Assembly (NCBI RefSeq): GCF_010509075.1
Contig: NZ_CP048433.1
Location: 310,001 to 374,000, forward strand
Reading direction: 5' to 3'
Length of the DNA stretch: 64,000 nt
DNA from: Collinsella aerofaciens ATCC 25986
GTDB taxonomy: Bacteria; Actinomycetota; Coriobacteriia; Coriobacteriales; Coriobacteriaceae
Shown here: positions 51,221-59,833 of the stretch, piece after piece
Layout of the letters: every line of letters begins with the position of its first letter
Numbering within the stretch: position 1 is the stretch's first letter
Position numbers and translations under genes: made by a program
The notes under the pieces: generated by a model
Told to the model about the DNA's origin: nothing
The model's input: the letters and a program-made list of their open reading frames with translations, nothing else
Databases searched by the model: none

Positions 51221-51802
51221 ATGGAGCTCACGGACCGCTCTGGTTACTTTGCGGGCCCCGGTATGCTCGGCGGCTCCTTTGGCGATGCCTCGCGCGCAAG
51301 CGACGAGGCCGCCGAGGGCGTCGCCGACCCCTGTCTGGGCCATGCGCCCGACCAGGTGGTCTTTTACGAGCTCACGCGTAAGTTTGTGGAGACCGAGGAA
51401 GACGTTCCCCAGGAGGCCTGCGACGTGCTGTACTACACGCTCGCCGTGGGCCACCACACCGGCGTTCTCGATTGCTTTGAACCGCGCCTGTCGGTGCCGG
51501 TGGATGTGTTCTATTCGCTCGTCGACGCGTTGCCGGAGGGGGAGGCCAAGACCAAGTTCGAGGCCATCCGTTCCTTTGGCGAGTGCCAGCTCGACAAGGC
51601 GGCGGTGCCGTCGCTGCTCGAGGTCTGCGATGCGCTGCTCGACGAGCGCGGTTTTCGCGGGTCGGCCAAGGCCGGCATCTCTGTGTTCGATGACGACTTT
51701 GGCCTGCATGCCCAGCAGGTTGCGTTCTTAATGAAGTTTCGCGATCTGGTTGAGCGCGTGCGCGATGTGTCGGGCGTGTATCTGACGGGGAGGTTGCAGT
51801 AA
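51221..51802 (+). CDS. Formate hydrogenlyase maturation protein HycH/HyfJ
   Basis: A 193-residue cytoplasmic accessory protein. Segments such as FYELTRKFVETEEDVPQEA near residues 48-66, YYTLAVGHHTGVLDCF and KAGISVFDDDFGLHAQQVAFL match the HycH family. HycH is needed to make active formate hydrogenlyase, by an unclear mechanism. It starts immediately after hyfI and overlaps the protease gene by one base. Confidence 0.85.
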   Translation: MELTDRSGYFAGPGMLGGSFGDASRASDEAAEGVADPCLGHAPDQVVFYELTRKFVETEEDVPQEACDVLYYTLAVGHHTGVLDCFEPRLSVPVDVFYSLVDALPEGEAKTKFEAIRSFGECQLDKAAVPSLLEVCDALLDERGFRGSAKAGISVFDDDFGLHAQQVAFLMKFRDLVERVRDVSGVYLTGRLQ

Positions 51803-52305
51803 TGGGTCGCGTTGTGGATGGTCACGTGAACGGCGCCCCGTTTGCGGGTATCGTGCTCACGGCGGGAAGCGTGCTGCGTGCCGACGATGCCGCCGGCCCC
51901 GTGCTCTCCAAAAAGATGGAGGACGCGCCGCTCGCCGGTTGGTACACCATCGACGGCGGCCAGACGCCTGAAGACGACATCATCGAAGTCAAGCGCGAGC
52001 GTCCGCCGCGTTTGGTTTTGGTCGATGCCGCCGACATGGCGCTGCCCGTCGGCTCCATCCGCTTGCTCGACAAACGTGACGTGGCCCGCAAGTCGATGTT
52101 CACCACGCATTCGCTTCCCTTGTCGATTCTGATCGAAGAGATTGAGCAATCGTGCGAAGATATCGTCTTCATAGGGATTCAGCCGGGCGATACGGAGTTC
52201 TACAACCCCATGTCCCCGGAGGTCTTTGAGGCCGTCGACGCCGTGTACGACGCCGTGGCCGCCAACGACTTTTCCCACTTTGTCCGCTTGGGGCAGGAGC
52301 TATAG
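51802..52305 (+). CDS. hycI: Hydrogenase maturation protease HycI
   Basis: A 167-residue endopeptidase that removes the C-terminal extension of the hydrogenase large subunit after nickel insertion. The nickel-sensing acidic residues are in AGSVLRADDAAGP near residues 23-35, a variant of the usual GN-L-DDG motif, with DAADMALPVG near 75-84 and a later TTHSLPL histidine. Its substrate should be HyfG. Confidence 0.88.
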   Translation: MGRVVDGHVNGAPFAGIVLTAGSVLRADDAAGPVLSKKMEDAPLAGWYTIDGGQTPEDDIIEVKRERPPRLVLVDAADMALPVGSIRLLDKRDVARKSMFTTHSLPLSILIEEIEQSCEDIVFIGIQPGDTEFYNPMSPEVFEAVDAVYDAVAANDFSHFVRLGQEL

Positions 52306-52344
52306 CGGCGCTTGCCTCTGCTGAATAGGAAAGAAGTGATTGAC

Positions 52345-53184
52345 ATGGCAGATTCCAAGGTGGAGTACCCCGCTCCCGATTGCCTGGCGCCCGCCGCGAT
52401 CGAGGCTAAGACCGAGGCCGCCGGCGTGACCAAGGCTAACCTGCCGGTCGCTAAGGCCTTTCTGTTGGCAATGTTCGCCGGCGCGTTTATCGCCTTCGGC
52501 GGCCTGTTCTTTACGGTGTTTTTGAGCGACAGCACGCTGGGCTGGGGTGCCCAGCGCGTCGTGGGCGGCCTGTGCTTTTGCCTGGGCCTGGTGTTGGTGC
52601 TGGTGTGCGGCGCCGAGCTGTTTACCGGCAATTCGCTTATGGTCTGCGCACTCAAGAGCAAAAAGATCACCCTTGTCCAGATGCTTAAGGCCTGGGTCGT
52701 CGTGTGGGTCGGCAATTTTGTCGGTGCCTTGTTCATCGTCTTTTTGGTGTACATGGCCGGCATTTACAAGCTCAACGGCGAGGCGGTCGCCAATTCCATG
52801 GTGAGCGTCGCCGCCGGCAAGGTGACGATCGACTGGGTGACGATCTTCTTCCGCGGCATCCTGTGCAACATCTTTGTGTGCCTGGCCGTGTGGATCGGTA
52901 CCGCCGGCAAGACTGTGGTCGATAAGGTTGTGGGCATTCTGCTGCCCATCGCCGCCTTTGTGGCCTGCGGTTTTGAGCACTGCGTCGCCAACATGTACTT
53001 TTTGCCCATGGGCGCCGTGATGCATGCATGCGGCTACGGTGCCAAGGTCGCCGGCGCCGATGCGCTCAACGCCGCGGGCATTGCGTTTAACTTGTCCGCC
53101 GCCACGCTGGGCAACATCGTGGGCGGCGCGGTTCTGGTCGCGCTCGGCTACTGGTTTATCTACGCCAAGAAGTCCGAGGCGTAA
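52345..53184 (+). CDS. focA: Formate channel of the FocA/NirC family
   Basis: A 279-residue membrane protein with six helices. The hallmarks are CGAELFTGNSLMV near residues 92-104, WVGNFVGALF near 127-136 and GFEHCVANMYF near 214-224, the conserved formate/nitrite channel segments with the pore histidine. It is the last gene of the formate hydrogenlyase block, so formate is the likely substrate. ATG 52345 follows AGGAAAGAAG. Confidence 0.88.
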   Translation: MADSKVEYPAPDCLAPAAIEAKTEAAGVTKANLPVAKAFLLAMFAGAFIAFGGLFFTVFLSDSTLGWGAQRVVGGLCFCLGLVLVLVCGAELFTGNSLMVCALKSKKITLVQMLKAWVVVWVGNFVGALFIVFLVYMAGIYKLNGEAVANSMVSVAAGKVTIDWVTIFFRGILCNIFVCLAVWIGTAGKTVVDKVVGILLPIAAFVACGFEHCVANMYFLPMGAVMHACGYGAKVAGADALNAAGIAFNLSAATLGNIVGGAVLVALGYWFIYAKKSEA

Positions 53185-53205
53185 GGTATCGTCTGTTTGA
53201 CTTTG

Positions 53206-53241
53206 GCCTCCCGCGGGGCGTTGCCGTGCGGGAGGCTTTTT
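53206..53241 (+). terminator. Terminator of the formate hydrogenlyase operon
   Basis: A 9-bp perfect stem (53206-53214 with 53228-53236) followed by TTTTT. Confidence 0.85.
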
Positions 53242-53305
53242 GGGTCTGGGGCCCGTTGCCGGGCCTTTGGCCTGCTGTGTTTGGCTGATGAAAGGGGTAA
53301 TCGAG

Positions 53306-55423
53306 ATGGCATCTGCTGTGAAGCGTGACGGTCGCGCCGTGGTGACCACATGCGGGGGATGCTATGCCGATTGCGCCTTTGCGGCACGCGTTGAGGACGG
53401 TCGCGTGGTGGCTGAGTTGCCGGTTGTGGGACATCCGTGCGTGACGCGTGCCCTGTGCGCCCGCGGACGGCATCGCCTGGCAATGCCGTTTGACGAGCGC
53501 GACCGCATCGTGCACCCCATGCGTCGCCGAGCTGATGGCTCGGGGTTCGATGCGATTTCGTGGGACGAGGCGTTTTCGGAGATCGCGGCGCGCCTTGGGG
53601 GGATTGTTGACGAACATGGCGCTCGTGCGCTGGGTATGACGCTCGGCGTGCCCTCGTTCGACCGCTACTGGGGCTATCGTCTTATGCATGCGCTGGGTTC
53701 GCCCAACGTGTACGGTGCCGATGGCGCCTGCGAGGTAAGCCGTCTCACTGGTTGGGAGCATAGCTTGGGCTATAGCCCCGCCTCCGACCTGGCGCATACC
53801 GATTGCATTATGTATCTGGGGCGTTCCATTGTCGATTCGTCGACGATGGGGGCCGTTGATGCACTCAACGATGCGCGCCGGCGCGGGGCGAAGATCATCG
53901 TGGTCGACCCCCGGCGCAGCGGCTCGGCTGCGCTTGCCGACCGCTGGTTGCGCGTGCGCCCGGGCTGCGACTTGGCGCTGCTGTTGGGTATTGCCCATGT
54001 CTTGATTGCCGAGGATCTGTATGACCACGAGTTCGTGACCCGCTATACCACGGGTTTTGACGAGCTGGCGCAGGCGGCCAGTGCTTGGACACCCGAGTGG
54101 GCCGAATCGATGTGCGACGTGCCGGCCGCAGAGATTGTCGCCACGGCGCGCGATCTCGCTGCCGCCGCGCCTGCCGCTGTGGTGGATGCGGGCTTTCATG
54201 GCGGCATCGGTATCGCGTATGCCAACAGTACCCAGACCGCGCGCGCGATTTGTCTGGTCGATGTGCTGCTGGGCTGCATCGGACACGCGGGCGGTGCCCT
54301 CAACCCGCCCACGCCGCTTGCGTTGGGCGACCTCGATCCCGCACGCTTTGCGACGCCGCCGGTGCCGCGCGGGCCCAAGCTGGGGTCCGAGCGCTATCCA
54401 CTGGTCGATCCGGTGCGCGGTCTGTGCACGACCATCGGTCAGTCGATTCTTGCCGGTGATTTGCGTGGACTCATCGTCTATGCCAGTAACCCCGGTGCGG
54501 GCTATGGCAATGTACAGGCTTGGTTGAGTATTTTGCAGCAGCTCGACTTGCTCGTGACGATTGATATTCTCTGGTCCGAGACGGCGCGTGTTTCTGACTT
54601 CGTGCTGCCCGACGTGACGTATCTGGAGGCCGACCGCGGTGTGGGTACGGTCGTGGGCGCCAACGATGCGCGCGTGTTCTACCGCAACGCCGTGCTGCCC
54701 GTGCAGCATGACGACACACGTCCCGGTCGGGAGATTTTTGCCGGTCTGGCGCAGGCGTGTGGCGTGGGCGAGTACTTCCAGTTTACGTCTGACGATCTGG
54801 CGGCTGCCCAGGTGGCGCCTTTTGGGATCAATCTGGACGAGCTCAAGGAGCGCGGCTGGGCCGACACGGGTGTTGCGTTGCCGTCGCGTACGGGCGAGCC
54901 GGCGATTCCCTTGGATGGCGGCAAAATTGCGCTGGCAAGCGACGTATGGGAACGAGCCGGTCTGGGTCGTGTACCCAACTGGATCGCTCCCATGGTGGAG
55001 CCCGGTCCGGGGATGTTTCGCCTCATTAGCGGCAACCGTCCCTTTGAGTCGCATACCTCGCGAAGGCTTGCGGCCCAAGGTGCCGCCGAGGCTGGATCGG
55101 ACCTGGATGCCGTGCAGATGAATGTCGATGCTGCTGCGCACATGGGCATTGCCGACGGCGAGATCGTCGAACTCGTGAGCGATATGGGCCGCGATCGCGT
55201 ACGCGTGGAGACGACGCCCTATCTGCATCCGGCGTGCATCTTTACGTCGGCTGCTCCCGGTGGGCGTTCGCTTGGCTCCGATGCCGGTGGCGCTCAAGGC
55301 TTGGGCGTGGGCCCGCTCGACCATACGCCGTTGCGTTGGGACCCGTTGACGGGCGCCGCGCTCACCCAGGAAAACGCCGTTCGCGTGGAAAAGATCGCGG
55401 CGCGCGAGGATAATAACGAGTAA
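53306..55423 (+). CDS. Orphan molybdopterin oxidoreductase (DMSO reductase family)
   Basis: A 705-residue cytoplasmic member with no Tat signal. The N-terminal cluster motif is CGGCYADCAF followed by a distant cysteine in CVTRALCARG. At the metal-ligand position it has DGACEVSR, so cysteine is the likely ligand, as in polysulfide and thiosulfate reductases. MGD-binding parts follow (VVDPRRSGSAALAD, ASNPGAGYGNVQ, RLISGNRPF). No electron-transfer or membrane subunit is adjacent. It sits between the formate hydrogenlyase terminator and selA. The substrate is unknown. Confidence 0.85.
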   Translation: MASAVKRDGRAVVTTCGGCYADCAFAARVEDGRVVAELPVVGHPCVTRALCARGRHRLAMPFDERDRIVHPMRRRADGSGFDAISWDEAFSEIAARLGGIVDEHGARALGMTLGVPSFDRYWGYRLMHALGSPNVYGADGACEVSRLTGWEHSLGYSPASDLAHTDCIMYLGRSIVDSSTMGAVDALNDARRRGAKIIVVDPRRSGSAALADRWLRVRPGCDLALLLGIAHVLIAEDLYDHEFVTRYTTGFDELAQAASAWTPEWAESMCDVPAAEIVATARDLAAAAPAAVVDAGFHGGIGIAYANSTQTARAICLVDVLLGCIGHAGGALNPPTPLALGDLDPARFATPPVPRGPKLGSERYPLVDPVRGLCTTIGQSILAGDLRGLIVYASNPGAGYGNVQAWLSILQQLDLLVTIDILWSETARVSDFVLPDVTYLEADRGVGTVVGANDARVFYRNAVLPVQHDDTRPGREIFAGLAQACGVGEYFQFTSDDLAAAQVAPFGINLDELKERGWADTGVALPSRTGEPAIPLDGGKIALASDVWERAGLGRVPNWIAPMVEPGPGMFRLISGNRPFESHTSRRLAAQGAAEAGSDLDAVQMNVDAAAHMGIADGEIVELVSDMGRDRVRVETTPYLHPACIFTSAAPGGRSLGSDAGGAQGLGVGPLDHTPLRWDPLTGAALTQENAVRVEKIAAREDNNE

Positions 55424-55475
55424 TTGACTCAGCTAATGTATTTGACTGATCCACGTTTCTTTTGAAAGGCCGCAC

Positions 55476-56933
55476 ATGAGCGATAGCCAGAACATGTCCG
55501 ATGAGGTACGCGCCCGACTGCGCGCCATTCCCTCCGTCAACGAGCTGCTCGCAGAGTGGCCAGTTGTGAAGGCTGTGGGGGAGACCTGCGACGCGGTGGT
55601 GCATGCCGCCGTGACGGCAGAGCTCGACGAGGAGCGCGCCGCCATTCGCGCCGGCGCCGCCCCGCGCTCTAAACGCGATCTGGCTTCGGCCATCGAGTGG
55701 CGTGCGCACCGCTCCGCGCTGCCGAGCCTGCGCCCAGCAGTTAATGCCACGGGTGTGGTCATCCATACCAACTTGGGCCGCGCCCCGCTCGCGGAGTCGG
55801 TCGCCAAGGCCGTGGCCGAGGTTGCGCGCGGGTACAGCACGCTCGAGTACAGTGTGGACACTTGTTCGCGCGGGTCGCGCAAGGAGCACGCCGCGCAGCT
55901 GATCCGCTCGCTCACCGGTGCCGAGGACGCGCTCGTGGTCAACAACAACGCCGCCGCGGTACTGCTGGTGCTGGCGACCCATGCCGCAGGCAAGGAGGTC
56001 ATCGTCAGCCGCGGCGAGCTTGTCGAGATCGGCGGCAGCTTCCGTATCCCCGATGTTATGGAGGCCTCGGGTGCCAAGCTCGTTGAGGTCGGGGCCACCA
56101 ACCGCACGCATTTGAGCGACTACGAGCGCGCCATTACGCTCGATACGGCAATGATCCTCAAGGTCCATCCTTCCAACTATCGCATCGAGGGTTTTCACGA
56201 AGAGGTGGGCTCTCGGGAGCTTGCCGCCCTGGCCCACAAGCATGGCCTGCTGTTCTACGAGGACCAGGGCTCGGGCGCGCTGTTGCCCGACGACATCTTG
56301 GTGCGCGGCGGCGAAGAAACCACGCCGGCTTCGGTTTCGGCGGGGCTCGATATCGTGTCGTGCTCGGGCGATAAGCTGCTGGGTGCCGCGCAGGCGGGCA
56401 TTATCATGGGTCGTCGCGATCTGGTCCAGGCCTGTGGGTCACATCCGCTTATGCGCGCCTTGCGTCCGGGTAAGCTCGCACTGGCGGCGCTCGAGGCTAC
56501 ACTGCGCATCTACTTGGATGGGGCGGATGTGGCCCATCGCGAGGTGCCGGTGCTCAACATGCTCACGCTCCCGCAGGCTCATCTGGAGCGTCGTGCCCGC
56601 AAGCTGCGCGATCGGATGGTCGCCGGGCTCGATAAGGCCGGTTGCCCGTGCGCCGTTCAGGTGGAGATCGTCGAGGAGTCGTCGACCCCCGGTGGCGGCT
56701 CGCTGCCTACCGTGGAGCTGCCCACGATGTGCGTTGCCGTGCGTCTTGTTGACGCGCGCTTGACGGTCGATGCGCTCAAGCGCTCGCTTGTCCAGGACTT
56801 CGACACGCCGGTCGTCACGCGAACCTCGCACGATCGCATTTTGTTTGACGTCCGTACGCTCGTGGGCGACCGCGATATCGAGACGGCGGCGTCGACGCTC
56901 GTCGCGTGCGTTGAGAAGGCGATTGCTCGATGA
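55476..56933 (+). CDS. selA: L-seryl-tRNA(Sec) selenium transferase
   Basis: Converts seryl-tRNA(Sec) to selenocysteinyl-tRNA(Sec) using selenophosphate. 485 residues. The PLP-binding lysine is in CSGDKLLGAAQAGI near residues 304-317. Earlier segments are NATGVVIHTNLGRAPL near 90-105 and VNNNAAAVLLVL near 154-165. GAAAGG precedes the ATG. Its stop overlaps selB by four bases. Confidence 0.96.
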   Translation: MSDSQNMSDEVRARLRAIPSVNELLAEWPVVKAVGETCDAVVHAAVTAELDEERAAIRAGAAPRSKRDLASAIEWRAHRSALPSLRPAVNATGVVIHTNLGRAPLAESVAKAVAEVARGYSTLEYSVDTCSRGSRKEHAAQLIRSLTGAEDALVVNNNAAAVLLVLATHAAGKEVIVSRGELVEIGGSFRIPDVMEASGAKLVEVGATNRTHLSDYERAITLDTAMILKVHPSNYRIEGFHEEVGSRELAALAHKHGLLFYEDQGSGALLPDDILVRGGEETTPASVSAGLDIVSCSGDKLLGAAQAGIIMGRRDLVQACGSHPLMRALRPGKLALAALEATLRIYLDGADVAHREVPVLNMLTLPQAHLERRARKLRDRMVAGLDKAGCPCAVQVEIVEESSTPGGGSLPTVELPTMCVAVRLVDARLTVDALKRSLVQDFDTPVVTRTSHDRILFDVRTLVGDRDIETAASTLVACVEKAIAR

Positions 56934-58897
56934 GTGAGGTTCAGGCGCTGGTGGAGTGCCCCGTTATCGTTGGCACGGCGGGTCACGTTGACCATGGTAA
57001 GTCGGCACTGATCGAGGCACTGACTGGCAAGAATCCCGATCGTCTGGAGGTTGAGCGCCGTCGCGGTATGACCGTGGAGCTGGGCTTTGGCGAGCTGGCG
57101 CTGCCGAGTGGCAAGATCGTCGGCCTGGTCGACGTGCCGGGCCACTCGCATTACCTGCGCGCCATGGTGCAGGGCGCCACGGGCATCGACGTGGCCGTGC
57201 TGGTGGTCTCTGCCGTTGAGGGTGTAATGCCGCAGACGCGCGAGCACGTGCACGTGCTGGAGCTGCTGGGCGTCACGCATATGGTGGTGGCGCTGACGAT
57301 GTGTGACCTGGCCGATGCCGAGATGACCGAGCTTGCCGAGCTCGATGTCGATGATTTTTTGTCGGGTACCGTGTTTGCGGGCGCGCCGATTGTGCCCGTG
57401 TCGTCTAAGACGGGCGAGGGGATCGACGGGCTGCTTGCGGTGCTCGACGAGCAGGTAAGCGCCTGCTGGGATGCCTGCCGCGACCGTGCCGAGCGCACCG
57501 ATGCCGCGCCGCGCCTGCCGATTGACCGCTGCTTTACGATTAAGGGCGTCGGCACTGTCGTAACGGGAACGCTGCACGATGCGCCGGTTGCGGTGGGCGA
57601 CGAGCTGATGGCTTTGCCGTCGCGTACGGTCTGTCGCGTGCGCGGGATTCAGGTGCATGGCGATACGCCGCGCGCGCTGCCTGGTCAGCGTGTGGCGCTC
57701 AACCTAGTTGGTGACGGTGTCGCGGCGCTTGACCGTGGCGAGATGCTGGGCGTGGCGGACCGCTTTGGCCAGACGTTGCGCTTTATGATGACGTTCACCT
57801 ACCTGGGCCGCGAGGGCGCCAAGCCGCGTGTGCTCGAGTCGGGTGCGCGCGTGCATGTGATGGCCGGCACAGCCGAGGTCGTCGGCCGTATCATGCTCAT
57901 GGAGGGCGAGGCCCCCATGGCGGTGGGAGAGACGCGAGTGGTGCAGGTACGCTTGGAGGAATCGCTGCCACTGCGCGCCGGAGACCATGCCGTGGTGCTG
58001 TCGTATTCGCCCGTTATGCTCATCGGCGGCGGGCGCGTGCTGCTTTCGCGCTGCCGTCGTTCGCGCGAACTTACTGAGGGGGAGCGCGCGCTGCTTGCAG
58101 CGCTTGAGGCCGGCGATGCCGTCGCTGGTGTGGACGCGTGGCTGGCGCTGCAGATGTTGCCAGTCGTGGTAGCCGACGTTGCCGCGGCGCTAGATCTTCT
58201 TTCCGGTGAGGCCGATGCCGCGCTGAAAGAGTTGGTGGCGCGAGGTGCTGTTTGCGAGCTTGCCGGCTCGGGCGATGCGCTGTATGTGAATGCCGCCGCG
58301 CTCGATGCCGCCATGGACGTGCTGGCGGCGACCCTGACCGCTATGCACGCGGCTGCCCCCAAGGAGACGGGCTTTACGCCCGGCGCCGTTGCCCATGCTG
58401 CGTGGCCTGCCGCTGACGATGCAGTTGCCGCAGCCCTGATTTCCGAGGGCTGCTCGCGCGGCGTGTGCGCCGCCGAGGGGGCCGAGGTGTTCGACCCGCA
58501 CTCCGCTGCCGCCGCGGCGCGCGTGGTGCACGAGGCTTGCGAGCGCATCGTTGCCTTGCTGGACGAAGCTGGCCTCGATGCGCCGACGCTGCCAGAGGTA
58601 GGCGAGCAACTGCAGCTCGATCGCGGCACCATGACGCGAGCCCTGCGCGAGCTTTCGCTCAACCGCGCGATCGTTAAGGTCGAGCGCGACGTTGCCCTGT
58701 CTGCTGCTGCCGAGGCCCATGCGCGTGAGCTCGTCGCCGCCGCCATTGAGGCAGCCGGCGGTGCTGCCACCACGAGCGCTCTGCGCGAGGCCCTTGGTGT
58801 GTCGCGCAAACGCGCCATCAGCATCCTTGAGCACCTGGATGCCGTGCGCTTTACGGTACTCGACAAAGAAGCCGGCGGCCTGAGGTCCCTGCGCTAG
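56930..58897 (+). CDS. selB: Selenocysteine-specific elongation factor
   Basis: Brings Sec-tRNA to the ribosome at UGA codons followed by a SECIS hairpin. 655 residues. The G domain has GTAGHVDHGKSAL (G1) near residues 15-27 and DVPGHSHYLRAM (G3) near 66-77, then EF-Tu-like domains. The C-terminal ~200 residues form the winged-helix repeats that bind the mRNA hairpin (a final segment LGVSRKRAISILEHLD). ATG 56930 overlaps the selA stop; tRNA-Sec follows 36 nt after the stop. Confidence 0.96.
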   Translation: MSEVQALVECPVIVGTAGHVDHGKSALIEALTGKNPDRLEVERRRGMTVELGFGELALPSGKIVGLVDVPGHSHYLRAMVQGATGIDVAVLVVSAVEGVMPQTREHVHVLELLGVTHMVVALTMCDLADAEMTELAELDVDDFLSGTVFAGAPIVPVSSKTGEGIDGLLAVLDEQVSACWDACRDRAERTDAAPRLPIDRCFTIKGVGTVVTGTLHDAPVAVGDELMALPSRTVCRVRGIQVHGDTPRALPGQRVALNLVGDGVAALDRGEMLGVADRFGQTLRFMMTFTYLGREGAKPRVLESGARVHVMAGTAEVVGRIMLMEGEAPMAVGETRVVQVRLEESLPLRAGDHAVVLSYSPVMLIGGGRVLLSRCRRSRELTEGERALLAALEAGDAVAGVDAWLALQMLPVVVADVAAALDLLSGEADAALKELVARGAVCELAGSGDALYVNAAALDAAMDVLAATLTAMHAAAPKETGFTPGAVAHAAWPAADDAVAAALISEGCSRGVCAAEGAEVFDPHSAAAAARVVHEACERIVALLDEAGLDAPTLPEVGEQLQLDRGTMTRALRELSLNRAIVKVERDVALSAAAEAHARELVAAAIEAAGGAATTSALREALGVSRKRAISILEHLDAVRFTVLDKEAGGLRSLR

Positions 58898-58933
58898 ATT
58901 GGCTGCTCGGTTTGGTAAAATACCGCCGCACTT

Positions 58934-59030
58934 GGGAACGGATGGGCTCCGGTGGGCTCCGCGGTCCTCAAAACCGTTGCGAGGCGTGCAAAACGTCTTG
59001 GATGTGTTCGATTCACATACGTTCCCGCCA
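58934..59030 (+). tRNA. selC: Selenocysteine tRNA (anticodon TCA)
   Basis: A 97-nt tRNA with acceptor GGGAACG/CGTTCCC, anticodon loop CCTCAAA (anticodon TCA, pairs with UGA), a long variable arm (AGGCGT/ACGTCT) and T loop TTCGATT. GCCA ends the gene. The long D and variable arms are features of bacterial tRNA-Sec. The eighth acceptor pair appears mismatched (G-A). It directly follows selB and would complete a selA-selB-selC cluster. Confidence 0.93.
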
Positions 59031-59038
59031 TACGCTAC

Positions 59039-59094
59039 CAGCGCTTTTGTGCTCGCGGTCTTGCTGCGTGCCGCAAAGGCGCTGTTTTGTTTTT
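59039..59094 (+). terminator. Terminator after tRNA-Sec
   Basis: CAGCGCTTTTG (59039-59049) pairs with CGCAAAGGCGCTG (59072-59084) with mismatches, followed by TTTTGTTTTT. Confidence 0.7.
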
Positions 59095-59185
59095 GCATGG
59101 GTTTGCCGTGCCGCCCGCTTTATCGGCGACGGTATTTGGCTTCGTGTGCTGGGTTTTGAGCATGCCGATGGGGGTGGTTTGCCGT

Positions 59186-59818
59186 ATGACTACCGTAAGA
59201 CGGTCCGATCTTTCTTGTGTCGTCCAGGCGGGCGGGTTGTCGTCGCGCATGGGCTGCGATAAGGCACGGATGTCGTTTTGCGGCGAGCCGCTCATCGAGC
59301 GCGTGCTGGGTCGGCTGGCTCCAGTTGCCGGCGAGTTAGTCGTGACGACTTCGCGTCCCAGCGAGCTTGCCTATCTTGAGGAGCACGCGTTTGGCGGCCT
59401 GGTGCCGCGAATAGTGCCGGACCTTGAGGGGTCGGCGGGTGCCATGCGCGGCATCGCGAGCTCGTTGGCTGCGGCCCGATTGCCGCTCGTGGCGATCGTC
59501 GCCTGCGATATGCCGTTTGTCTCGCCGGAACTCATCGGCGCGCTTGCCGATCGTTTTGAGGCCGAGGCGATCGACGTGTGCGTGCCACGCGAGGAGCAAG
59601 GGATTGAGCCGCTTTGCGCCGTCTGGCGCCGTGACGCTTGTGCGCCGGTTGCCCAAGAGCTGCTTGCCTGCGACCGCCAGCGCATTCGCTGCCTGATCAA
59701 TCGCGTTCAGGCCGGTTATATGGATGAGCCGCAGATTGTTAAGGCCGCGGGCTCGACGCTCTGCTTCGAAAACGTCAATACGCCCGAGGAGTTTGCGGCG
59801 GCCGAGTTACTCGCCTAG
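59186..59818 (+). CDS. mobA: Molybdenum cofactor guanylyltransferase
   Basis: Adds GMP to molybdopterin to form MGD, the cofactor form needed by FdhF. 210 residues. The nucleotide-binding signature QAGGLSSRMGCDKARMSF is near residues 14-31, AIVACDMPFVSPE near 101-113 and the NVNTPEE end. I prefer ATG 59186, because upstream ATGs (59162, 59168) add only a few residues and the frame further up runs through tRNA-Sec. It follows the sel genes, linking selenium and molybdenum functions. Confidence 0.88.
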   Translation: MTTVRRSDLSCVVQAGGLSSRMGCDKARMSFCGEPLIERVLGRLAPVAGELVVTTSRPSELAYLEEHAFGGLVPRIVPDLEGSAGAMRGIASSLAAARLPLVAIVACDMPFVSPELIGALADRFEAEAIDVCVPREEQGIEPLCAVWRRDACAPVAQELLACDRQRIRCLINRVQAGYMDEPQIVKAAGSTLCFENVNTPEEFAAAELLA

Positions 59819-59833
59819 ACGATTGGAGTTGCC

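Noticed and set aside
58952-59185. An N-terminal extension of MobA in the open frame running back through tRNA-Sec.
   Set aside because: It would translate a tRNA and its terminator; the family start is at the nucleotide-binding loop shortly after 59186.
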